This document shows positions 11,812 to 21,063 of a stretch of DNA of 64,000 bases, piece after piece. Source of the stretch: Dysidea avara (Eukaryota; Porifera; Demospongiae; Dictyoceratida; Dysideidae); the NCBI RefSeq assembly GCF_963678975.1, contig NC_089272.1, positions 57,420,713-57,484,712 of the forward strand, in the 5' to 3' direction. A program made the translations under genes and the position numbers. Under the pieces are notes generated by a model, which had not been told where the DNA came from, made no database searches, and saw nothing but the letters and a program-made list of their open reading frames with translations. Every line of letters begins with the position of its first letter. Position 1 is the first letter of the stretch.

Positions 11812-12383
11812 AATTGGCTATGTTTATATTTTTGTACAAGATGTATGTTCGACCGAATTTGGAATATTGCGTGCAATCTTGGAGTCCGTACTTAGCCAGA
11901 GACATCGACACCCTTGAAAAGGTTCAGAGACGTGCAGCTAAACACCTTCGCGGATTAGCCCATCTGACTTATGAAAGCCGTCTTGAAACTCTGGATCTCT
12001 ATTCTCTATATTGCAGACGCCAAAGGGGTGATATGATTGAAACATATAAGATACTTAAAGTTAAACGATATTATGACTTGGACCCATCTACATTTTTTAC
12101 TTTAAATACTGCTACCACCAGGGGCCATTCTCTTAAGCTTTTAAAAGAAAGATCAAGATTACTTGATAGGCAGAACTTTTGTACGAATAGAATAGTCAAT
12201 CTATGGAACTCCTTACCCGACATTATCATTTCAGCACCAACAGTTGCAACCTTCAAGCTGCGTTTGGATAATTTTTGGAAGCAATCTAGATATGGGCACC
12301 TTCGAAGGCCTTCGGCCTAGCCTGGAAATTTAGTATTGCTTGGGAATTTACGAGCCCATTAAATAATAATAATAATAATAATC
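11812..12383 (+). mobile_element. CR1/L2-like LINE 3' fragment with intact tail
   Basis: One open frame from 11814 to 12320 covers the region C-terminal to the reverse transcriptase (YKMYVRPNLEYC, VQRRAAKHLRGLAHL, NRIVNLWNSLPD). It is followed by a short 3' UTR and an AAT run. It is the best reference copy for judging the damage in the 7885 copy. Confidence 0.85.
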
Positions 12384-12446
12384 TTATATGCATACATGCA
12401 TGTATGCAAACATACAGAACGTAGCAGTTAGCTAGTGGGAGATGCG

Positions 12447-12455
12447 TATATAAAT
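12447..12455 (+). promoter_or_regulatory. possible TATA box of the 12532 gene
   Basis: TATATAAAT lies about 80 bp before the ATG at 12532 and would put transcription start about 50 bp upstream of it. Inferred from position only. Confidence 0.4.
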
Positions 12456-12531
12456 TCCTGTCTAGTTTTATACTGTTTGCAGTTGTATCTGAAGCAAATT
12501 TAGATCAAGTAATCAGAAAATCAGCTATAAA

Positions 12532-12753
12532 ATGGCTAAAGCAATCTTCGTTGTGATTATGCTGTGTTTTACATATGGCAACTGTCAAGTTGATCCGCAA
12601 GCATGTGCTGCTGCGACAAGTGCCGCAACCAACTGTCTAACCATGCTTGCCACTGGCAGTAATACAGTTTGCAGTGGCAATTGCGCAACACTGCTTAGGA
12701 CCTTATACGAAGACTGTGGATCGGTGCGTTATTTGTGTTGTAAATATTTGTGA
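12532..12753 (+). CDS. small secreted Cys-containing protein (exon 1 or whole gene)
   Basis: The ATG at 12532 opens a signal peptide (MAKAIFVVIMLCFTYGNC) followed by a mature part with spaced Cys residues (ACAAATSAATNC, VCSGNC, EDC). Unspliced it ends at a stop at 12751-12753 (73 aa). A GT donor lies right after the GGATCG that encodes Gly-Ser, at the same place and phase as in the gene at 20964, so this may be exon 1 of a paralogue. A TIR element begins at 12749, overlapping the last codons of the unspliced version, so the downstream exons may be displaced or lost. No function is assigned. Confidence 0.5.
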   Translation: MAKAIFVVIMLCFTYGNCQVDPQACAAATSAATNCLTMLATGSNTVCSGNCATLLRTLYEDCGSVRYLCCKYL

Positions 12754-13479
12754 CCGGATCTGCGAAAACCGGACATAATCGCACTTCTTTCGAATTCCTT
12801 CCATTAAAAATTTATAATCTACTAGCCAAGTGTACCCTCTGGTAAAGTTTCAGCCTCTTATGCTAATAAATTTCGGAATTACAGCCCTACAAAGTAGCAA
12901 AAACAGAAAAATCGATTTGTACAGCAAGTATATATGGAAAATAAATTACAGGCGCTTACAAAAACGGTTGTAACTTACCAACAAATTGAGGAACGGAGCT
13001 GAAATTTCACGGTCTTGTTTACCATGAATAGGGAAATCAATTACTGTTCAAATTCGTCCTTTACTCGCCTTTCTTCACTGCATACAAAGTTGAAATTCAG
13101 GAAGAATAAATAAATAAATTAAAATGAAAAATCGATCGCGTACGATCGCTTCAACGGGACGTAAACAAATGCTCATAGTTGCGTATTCTTAGGCCTACTG
13201 CAACGAAACAAAGATTTTCCAACTCCTCTAGAGCAGGCGAATAAGATAATATCTAGGTTTTTATTGTTAATTCCTTCTTTCACTAAGAAAGAGGCGTTCT
13301 AAAAATTTACGGATTTTTTCAATAATCCACAATGAAGTTGCTATAGTTCCGGCAGCGGGAAATATTTTGTCAGTGCTATTGTTCAGACAGTCCACTAGAT
13401 TTCTCACTCAACTTTAGGGGGCGCGAAAAGTAGTTTATAGTGTTAGGGTCGGGTTAGTTTCTTCTTCACCTTCAATATA

Positions 13480-14535
13480 TGTGACCGCCTCAGTAAAAAC
13501 CCGACTTGTTGACACAAGCATGCGTATTGAGAAAATTGAAATTTAAAAATAATTCCTAAAATTACGCATGCTACAAAAAAAATTACGCAAGTTTTTATCG
13601 GGCCAGTACTCAAAGAAGGAAGATTCAAATCGATTAAAACTATATACCATCTTATTTGCCTGTTCATGAAGAGTTCGAAAATCTTTGTTTCCTTTCTCTA
13701 GCTTCAACAGTATGTGTGTCACGTGCGTTTGTTTACGATGCGGTAAACGTATACAAGATTGTCATCGTTTCTTCTACGAAACCGCCTTCATATCCATTTG
13801 CGCAAGTATCTACAGGGCTAATACTATACCTTAGCTGATGTGCTGATCCAAGGTGAACGTTTTAAGCTAAATTGCAACGTTGTAGACTAATCCAAAGGGA
13901 AGTTATGGCTGCGAATGTAAGCGCCTGTAGTTTATTTTTAGTATAGTAGCTGGACAAATGAAAAAAGTACAAATCGATTAGGCCACTCAAAATAAATTTT
14001 CTGTTTCCCGTCCACCGCCCGCATCTGGTTACTGCCAGCTCTAAATATTCCATTATTCCGTATTCTTCCATTATTTCCGGTTATTCTTGCATACTGATAG
14101 GCTCAGTAACAGCTATCTTGAAACAGTGTCAGCTCAAGTGTCAACAGTGCTATCAAGTCAGCACAAACTTCACGTTTGTGTTATTTTTGCAACTTACAAA
14201 GGAAGGAACAAACTTAAACATGCTTTTATGCAGCCTTTTTGGCTATGCCAGGCAAATAATGGCTTGAAAAGCTAGCCAACCTTATAATAAAATAATGGAA
14301 ATGGACCGCCCGCCCGCATGCAAATATGCCAGAGTCTAGGACGGGAAACAGAGAATTTATTTGGAGTGGCCTTACCTTGCTCTTCCTACTGTCTATCGCT
14401 ATAATTCCAAAACTACACACCAAAGAAGGCTGAAATTTTGGTGGTCCATTCCTTGGACACTGCTGACATTGCTGAATGAATAAAAAATATTTTTTAATTG
14501 TGTGAACAAGTCGGGTTTTTGCTGAGACGGTCACA
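13480..14535. mobile_element. second-level TGTGAC element
   Basis: The left end TGTGACCGCCTCAGTAAAAA leads to CCCGACTTGTTGACAC. The reverse complement of the right end gives TGTGACCGTCTCAGCAAAAA and CCCGACTTGTTCACAC. Flanking TATA on both sides is a possible TSD. Contains the Harbinger-like MITE at 13981-14371. Confidence 0.8.
13981..14371. mobile_element. Harbinger-like MITE, third level of the nest
   Basis: TIR GGCCACTCAAAATAAATTTT...TTTCCCGTCC, with a reverse-complement right end GGCCACTCCAAATAAATTCT. TTA is duplicated at 13978-13980 and 14372-14374. GG-starting TIRs with 3-bp TTA duplications are typical of PIF/Harbinger elements. 391 bp, non-coding. Confidence 0.8.
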
Positions 14536-14594
14536 TATATTATATAGAAGTTACTCGACTCGGAGACATATAAGGTAGAAACTAAGGGAAGTGG

Positions 14595-14740
14595 GTAGCT
14601 GGGAGCTATACGTAGCACAATGTCAATGGTTACGACACTGGGCTCAACCACCGGAGGTCCCTGGTTCGATTTCTGCTCAAGGAATTTTGTTTCTTTTTTT
14701 TCGTTTGAGGACCTTTATTGTCTAAGTTTTATTTTTTATT
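14595..14740 (+). mobile_element. tRNA-headed SINE-like piece
   Basis: After a leader GTGGGTAGCTGGGAGC there is an A-box-like TAGCACAATG...TGGTTA and a B-box-like GGTTCGATTTC (about 14663). A T-rich body ends with TTGTCTAAGTTTTA. The same order of leader, boxes and body recurs at 49296-49425 and, reversed, inside 19710-19985. This suggests a SINE with a tRNA-derived pol III promoter; a precise tRNA parent was not identified. Confidence 0.55.
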
Positions 14741-14860
14741 CACGTGATTGTCGGATAATAGCAATAGCCAATACACAAATATTTGAGAATTTTACCCATT
14801 GCTTTATACTGTAAATTTAAGCTTGCGCGAATATGTCCGGTTTTAGCAGATTGGGTCACA

Positions 14861-15337
14861 TTTTATCTTTGTAGTAACGGCTATATTAATTGGACAATGC
14901 TAGTTAGGTGCCTTAACATTGATAGCTATAGTGCATTATAATAATGGTAGCTATAGCCAAAAGGGCTGATAGTTTATTTTCTCTTTTTACAAGGAATAAT
15001 AGTCAATAAATAAAAGAAAAAGAAAGTCTTCATGTCAAACTGGGCAAAGAGGCGAACTCTGCCCAATCCTGCGTTGATGCATGGAATCGTTTCCATTACA
15101 GATGCAGCATTACCACGTTGAACATCGATAGCAATCTTCTGAATCAAAAATTAGGTGGCCCTATTATCACCAGACTGTTTCATTATCCGGGAACCTATCT
15201 GCCTTACTAATGAAACGTGCACATTAGTACCGGGTCGGGTCACGAGAACCTATCTGCCTTACTAATGAAACGTGCACATTAGCGCCTGGTCGGGTCACGA
15301 GTTATCCGGGTCAAACCCGCTTTTAAAATTATCCGGA
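14861..15337. repeat. spacer with a two-copy tandem repeat of about 55 bp
   Basis: At about 15188-15299 the sequence GAACCTATCTGCCTTACTAA, continuing through CGTGCACATTAG to CGGGTCAC, is present twice in tandem. The remainder shows no gene. Confidence 0.75.
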
Positions 15338-15655
15338 TATTATTATTATTAATTTATTATGCACGAGCCTCAAAATGAGGGTGTGTGTGCATATAAAGTA
15401 CATCTATAAAATATCTACAGTCTAATAGTATTAAGTTTACTAATAAAGTTGTTCAAGTCAGTTATTGAATAGAAATCACAGGGTAATAAGTTCCATAGTC
15501 TGATTGAGGTTGGGAGGAAAGAATGATAGTAACAATTCAATCTTGCAGGTAGACTGATAAATCTCTTTAGATGACTCCATGTACCTGATGTTATTGGATG
15601 GATATGTTGTGAGAAATTAATAGAAATTAGATTGTTTATTTTTTCCCCAGGATAG
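15338..15655 (-). mobile_element. LINE 3' fragment
   Basis: On the minus strand a frame reads TWSHLKRFISLPARLNCYYH, then PTSIRLWNLLPCDF, a CR1/L2-like C-terminus, followed by a UTR and an ATT/TAA tail. Only the last 80 or so codons remain. Confidence 0.7.
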
Positions 15656-15723
15656 ACGGACTGCCCTTGCCACCACCCCCAGCACTAGGTGTTAAAGTGC
15701 TGGACAGCTGGAAATACCAGCAA

Positions 15724-16660
15724 TCAAACAAGGCCGCCAGACTCCAAGCGACCCTCGGAGTAGGCCAGATCAATATTAGTGGTTGATGGACGGCCAACTG
15801 AAGAGCGATGACCCCTCAAACACATCACTGCGGATCTTAACAATGAAAAGCAAAGCCTACATCGCAGCCAGAATAAGCATTTGCTGTAATTAATGCTACG
15901 CTTCTCAGCCAACATTGAAGCAAGCTTCCTGAAAACCGTTGTAGCAGTGGGCCCCATGCCACCAGTAACTACAAACACCAATGGTGAAAAGCAAGCTCTC
16001 TCAACCTCTCTAACACGCTCATCATATGCCCGTCTTTTTTCACGTTCATGAAGCTGGTAACATCTGGACAATTGGGAGCGAAAATAAGAGCGCGCAAAAG
16101 GGTTGAAAACCCTGACATCGAAAAACGCACGCTGCTTATTTCGACCCCAAAAATCCCTGGCAACAACATCAAGACGGGAACCATCTTCACTATTGGCAGT
16201 AGCAAATTGCAATGGCTCACCATCAAGAGGCTGGAGAGCAGGCTCAACACCAACATCACTGCACACTTCACTCAACAGACTTGCAGTTAAATCCCTGACT
16301 TCATTGTGGCGGATAGATGGAAACCGCCACAGGGACAAGTAAAGGCATGCTCCACACAAAAGGGCTTACCACAAACATACGTCTGAGGCAAGTTAACAGG
16401 TTGCCATTCAAATCTTAAACATAGGGCATCATGAAACACGACGCGCCTCGCTCTGATGCAGCTTCAAAGGCACGTCGCAAATTGTGGAGACAGTTGATCA
16501 CAAAGCAAGTCTGCTTGAGCAGATAGATCATTTCGGCGTGAGACCCGTAAATCAAGCTTGCACTGGTACATTTGCTGATAAACATCTAAGGAACAAGAAG
16601 TACATTTTCTTAAAAGATGGTCAACTAGAGGAGCCGCAACACGGCTAGAAGACAAAACGA
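15724..16660 (-). pseudogene. RLE-endonuclease part of a non-LTR retrotransposon
   Basis: Read on the minus strand, the upstream piece (16464-16655) contains a charged segment and a zinc knuckle region with CGKPFCVEHAFTCPCGGF. A one-base shift near 16330 leads into RHNEVRDLTASLLSEVC, SRLDVVARDFWGRNKQRAFF and DVRVFNPFARSYF. The order Cys/His knuckle, RHN, RLD and FDVRV fits a PD-(D/E)XK-type nuclease domain in a retroelement polyprotein. The reverse transcriptase itself is absent. At least one frameshift, so inactive. Confidence 0.65.
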
Positions 16661-17192
16661 TGAGTTACCAAAATATATATAGCACACGCAGTCTATATAG
16701 TTCAACATAAAATTGCATGCATATCCTACAAGCAAAACAAAAATTTAAAAGATTGCAAAATTAATTAAAATATAATTATATAGTTATGCATTTGTACCGT
16801 TAAAATTATAATTATAACTATATTGTATTGTATTTATTACTGTGCAGAGCCTCCACCAGGGAGTATGATTAAGGCACAGGAAAATTACAATTTTGCAGAC
16901 ATTTCTACCATTATAATTTGACAGCCTGTTTGTGTGATGATTTTTGCTTAGCAGTACACTAGAAGGACCTATACAAATCATTACATGTACAACATTTACA
17001 GTTACAGGTATAGCTAATTAACCAAAAGTGTGTGTTGTGCCATTTAGTAGTGCAAGGTGGCCAATTCATACCAATATTTCTTTTTGAAATGCCCCTGCAG
17101 CTATATAGAATCATTATTGTAGTGAATTGAAACTCTAGCAGCATAATTATTCTTATTACATAATCTTGTCTATAAATATTGCCTCTGTGTAT
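16661..17192. other. non-coding, contains a minus-strand LINE tail stub
   Basis: Bases 16820-16885, read on the minus strand, match the 3' UTR end of the LINE family whose tails lie at 8583-8648 and 58840-58890 (GGAGGCTCTGCACAGTAATA then repeated AATA). Nothing else recognised. Confidence 0.5.
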
Positions 17193-17950
17193 TAGGCTTG
17201 CGCCTATTATGCCGGCATAATCTTGAGAATAATAGGTCACCAATTTCGTGAGAATAATTCCGGAATTATAGGATGGCTACAGGCATAATTTTAGAATAAT
17301 CGGACGACCACGGGAATAATCGGTGGAATTGGAGGGCGTGTCTCTTCTTGATTACCTAGAAGAAAGAGTTAAGCTACTACAAATGATATAAAGCTGACAG
17401 GAGTGCTGGCTGAAAGGCCTCTAAAAGATCGATATACTCTAATAGAACGCTCAAATACTCTAATAGAGCAGTCAGATCGTTTCATGTTAACAATCTGCAG
17501 CCAGCATCAGGGATTTAACTGCATGATTATCTGCAATCCTGAAACTTGTACATCTTATACCAGTGTATCTTCTTCAAGTCTTTGAGCATTATTATCTACC
17601 TAACTTAGCTATACAGTAGTTACAGCATATTATTATAATACACTAATAATTAAGTACACTTGAATTATTACTGTAGATACGTAGCTATTCTAAGTCTGCT
17701 GTAACTATTATGGATAGAAAAATGATGTGTACGGTGGAATGCTTCATATATGGCTATTAATAATTCGGACAAAACTACTTATAGCAGCATCTTGAAAACT
17801 AAGCGACTAGCCACAGATATATACTGAATGAGAATAATTATGGAATAATAGGCTGGATACAAGAATAACAAAAGGAATAATAGGAGAGTTTTTTGGGAAA
17901 TTCTTGAAAGAATAATAGGTAAAATTTTGAGCATAATAGGCTCAGGCCTA
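17193..17950 (+). mobile_element. hAT-like non-autonomous element, 8-bp TSD
   Basis: TIR ends TAGGCTTG and CAGGCCTA. CTGTGTAT stands immediately outside both ends, a perfect 8-bp TSD. Same family as 6143-6920, opposite orientation, about 758 bp. Two hairpin motifs at 17433-17475. No transposase. Confidence 0.88.
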
Positions 17951-18735
17951 CTGTGTATAGCCATGCACTCATAATGTGGATTCATTTATGGTATGCCCCC
18001 AACCAGCAACCTGATACTGCTGAGGTTTCTTTCCAATTGCACTTTTACCCTGATATTTAATTCTTCCTGTTTATGGATTCCGCTTTCTTACTAAAGAGAA
18101 CAGAATATAGTAGAGAGACTGGAGACTGCTTACATGACTGCTCTATTAAAGTATCTTGATCTTACATGCAAAGAACCCTGCCATTTTTGGTAGGACCCGA
18201 GTTTTACTATGCCTAACTCTATGCTTCACCAGTGGTGTCGCAATCAGACGTTGATAAAAATACTAGTGAAATTTTACCTGGATTATACCACTACATAGCT
18301 AACCACGTATAGCTATAATGCACACGAAAAATCAATCCATAATCACGTGATCGATTTCTGGTTGAAAACTAATACCATTAGGTGGTCACAACATATTATT
18401 GAAACCTAAATAACTTGCTGCAGAAACTAAAACTTGGAGTTATTGCAGCCATGCCTTCCATTTTAGTCTCAGACGCGCTAGAAAGAAATTTCATGCCGCT
18501 TAGTTTGATGGAAGGAAAGCTCAGATCCATATGAAACTTGCGCTGTGCATGAAGTGATAACTAAACTATATTGCTGTATAGTGAAGGTTTGTGGGCTTTC
18601 CTTCTGTTGATTGCTGGATTGTTCCGAATCCAAAAATATGTGATTTTCGGCAGAGTATCTTCGTACCAAATCCACAGTAGCAAATCGATTTATTTCTGCT
18701 GTGGGTTATAATCAGGTATAGACCTGGACTATATA
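17951..18735. other. non-coding
   Basis: One hairpin motif (18136-18160, one base changed). No coding or TIR structure recognised. Confidence 0.35.
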
Positions 18736-19375
18736 TGTGACCCAGTCTGAGAAAACCGGTCTTATCGCCCATATCAGCAGATTCGATTTTTCACCCAGGA
18801 CACACAGCTACATGAATAAACTATCTAATTCCACACTTAGAATCAGCTAGACTTGAGTGGTCTGGTTTTGCTGGCTGCTTTTCCCAAGCCCAGTGGCGAT
18901 CCGTACGTGTGGTTTGGGGCCTTAATGGAGCTCTGGTCAGCCTGGGAATGACTGTATGTGGCTGTACAGCTCTGTGGTGTTGAATAAGTACCTCTGCTGT
19001 AAATTTCCTTTCATTTTAGCCAGTTTTGATACTTCAATGGCTCAAAACTTGGCCTAATTCATCCCTTGGCCTTCCTATTCAATTTTTGGACACCATCTTG
19101 CCCGCCTTCCAGGGCCCCCGCTTCCCACCCAATTTGCAGCACGCCTGATACAGTCAACCTTGGTTTAAAAATTTATCTAAAATGGCGGGAAACTTAGTTG
19201 TTGGCTTCTTGTACAGTGGATGCTCTGGAAGGTAAGGAATTGGTGTAAAACGTGTGGAAATTTGGTACACATTGCTTCAACCATTGGCGAGCTACAACAC
19301 ACTAAATACTTAAAACCGGCATTTCTCGATACTTTTAAATAGGCGATAAGCCCGGTGTTGTCAGACTGGGTCACA
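18736..19375. mobile_element. complete TGTGAC-family element with TA flanks
   Basis: The left end is TGTGACCCAGTCTGAGAAAA and the reverse complement of the right end is TGTGACCCAGTCTGACAACA. Both lead into ACCGG/CGGGCTTATCGCC. TA flanks both sides. 640 bp, non-coding, reference copy for 3172-3720. Confidence 0.85.
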
Positions 19376-19639
19376 TATGCCAAGTATGGGAAGGAACCCA
19401 TGCTTCATCCGGAGAGCGCACAATATTTCACGATTTCCAGCACAAAACAATCGCGATTCCCATTGTATGGAGAAAGATAAATAAGTTTTATTGGTACGCA
19501 GAAAAATACTTTGATATGCCCTACAGGTTGAAATGATAGGGGAGTAATTTCGTGTTTAATATCGATTTTTTTCATTGCGGACCCTAGCTATGGGAACTAT
19601 TATGACATAGCTAGACCATACAAAGTTCTTAACTCTAAC

Positions 19640-20114
19640 TGATGCTACCAACACCAGAGGCCATCAAGCTTTTACCAGACTGAATGCTCTATCCAACTTT
19701 TGTTTTGGCAGTGGTTACTGAACCGAAAGTCGGTTCAATAAGCCGGGCTCGCTATTGAACCGACAGTAAAACTTAGACAAAAAGGGTCACTAAACGAAAA
19801 AAACCACACAAAACTCAACCTGAGCTACAACCCTGGACTACTGGAACTGTAAGCAGTGGGCTTACCGGCTTACCACTGTGCTACCACTGCTAGCTACCCA
19901 CTTCCCCTCTGTAAGAAGAACGTAACCTAACGGTGAAGAAACTACTAGACGCGAAAATAAAAAACCTTTTGGTTCAGTAACCACTATCTTTTTTTTACTA
20001 AATGTATCATTAAGAGCTGGAATAATTTACCTCAGAAAGTAATCTCAGCACATACCATTGCTTCCTTCAAGTTGAAGTTAGACAGCTACTGGTCAAGTTC
20101 AGGATATATGACTT
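19640..20114 (+). mobile_element. CR1/L2-like LINE C-terminus split by a MITE
   Basis: Before the MITE the frame reads LTDATNTRGHQAFTRLNALS. After it the frame resumes at a KSWNNLPQKVISAHT-like segment and SFKLKLDSYW, ending in TAA near 20114. Removing 19710-19985 rejoins the two parts. Confidence 0.7.
19710..19985 (-). mobile_element. GGTTACTGAACC MITE carrying a reversed SINE-like piece
   Basis: The ends AGTGGTTACTGAACCGAAAG and CTTTTGGTTCAGTAACCACT are perfectly complementary. The T-rich flanks on both sides could be a 9-bp TSD. The interior, on the minus strand, contains GTAGCACAGTGGTAAG and GGGTTGTAGCTC, the decayed A and B boxes of the SINE-like sequence also seen at 49296. Confidence 0.75.
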
Positions 20115-20963
20115 AATTTTAGAAAACCAGCGATATCCGAACATTTTGGACAGAGGAATGGATTGGCTAAGTTTAAGCTTTATCAGTTATACAGTGTTGG
20201 AATTATTGCACACTGCAAAAACAAGCATCAGATAACCAGCTGGAAGAGAAATGAACCAACCACCTGTAGGGTCAAACAACCTACAAAATGATTGAATTTG
20301 CTTGTGAAACTCCAATAAACAATCGTATTTGTGTGCTGAGATATGCTAACTTCATAGACAAACGCTGGAGGTACATAAATTACAAATAATTTCCATATTT
20401 CTAATTATTTATAAATGCCAATTATAATAATAATTACCAATGCGGGTGACAAAACTGGATGTGGGCAGGTGACAGGAAACAAGGTATTAACAAATGTTGG
20501 GGGAGGTTTACATGATTTTCACATGAATCACATTCCATGCAAATAAATTTTTCAAGCATGCCAACTAACACTATAACCTCTAGCACAATTCTAAACAATG
20601 TTTGAAATACTCATGAGTAGCTATTACTAACTTACCACAGCTTACCTTCATACAACTTCGGATAGCATTTGATAAATAAAACTTAGCAATTAGTGTATTT
20701 GATACACGAGTTATTCTTGTCAGTTCCAGTATACGTACTTGTATTTACACTTATTGATACTGACAATTAACTAGTAAGATTTTTAGAGCACCACTGGCCT
20801 AGTTGGATGTCAAGCTACATTGGTGTGGGCTATGAAGTCATATGATTGGTAGAACCTTTCTCTGTAAATTAGCTATATTTAGCTAAATAGGTCCCAGTTA
20901 TATTATACAATTGATAATTTTAAAATTTGTGTGGCTGTATGCAATGCTACATTAATAACTGCA
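20115..20963. other. upstream region of the secreted-protein gene
   Basis: AT-rich non-coding DNA leading to the ATG at 20964. No unambiguous TATA box or repeat boundary. Confidence 0.35.
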
Positions 20964-21023
20964 ATGGTTTTACTATTACTGTATTATGTACAGGACAGTT
21001 CAGCATTTGATACTTTGTGTGGC

Positions 21024-21063
<40 letters not shown>

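Larger units (their letters stand above)
12749..14860. mobile_element. outer TGTGAC-family element of a three-level nest
   Basis: The left end TGTGACCGGATCTGCGAAAA continues into CCGGACATAATCGC. The reverse complement of the right end reads TGTGACCCAATCTGCTAAAA and CCGGACATATTCGC. These 34-bp arms differ at about four positions. The interior holds another TGTGAC element, which itself holds a Harbinger-like MITE, and a tRNA-headed SINE-like piece. Confidence 0.75.

Noticed and set aside
7895-12320. Host genes from the 248, 388 and 168 codon frames
   Set aside because: All carry retrotransposon reverse transcriptase or endonuclease motifs, are 5'-truncated and end in AAT tails.
14600-14680. 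A functional tRNA gene
   Set aside because: A and B boxes are present but no paired acceptor stem or anticodon arm could be drawn, and the module recurs inside transposons; called SINE-like instead.
16048-16342. Plus-strand open frames
   Set aside because: They are shadows of the minus-strand endonuclease reading frame of the retrotransposon relic.
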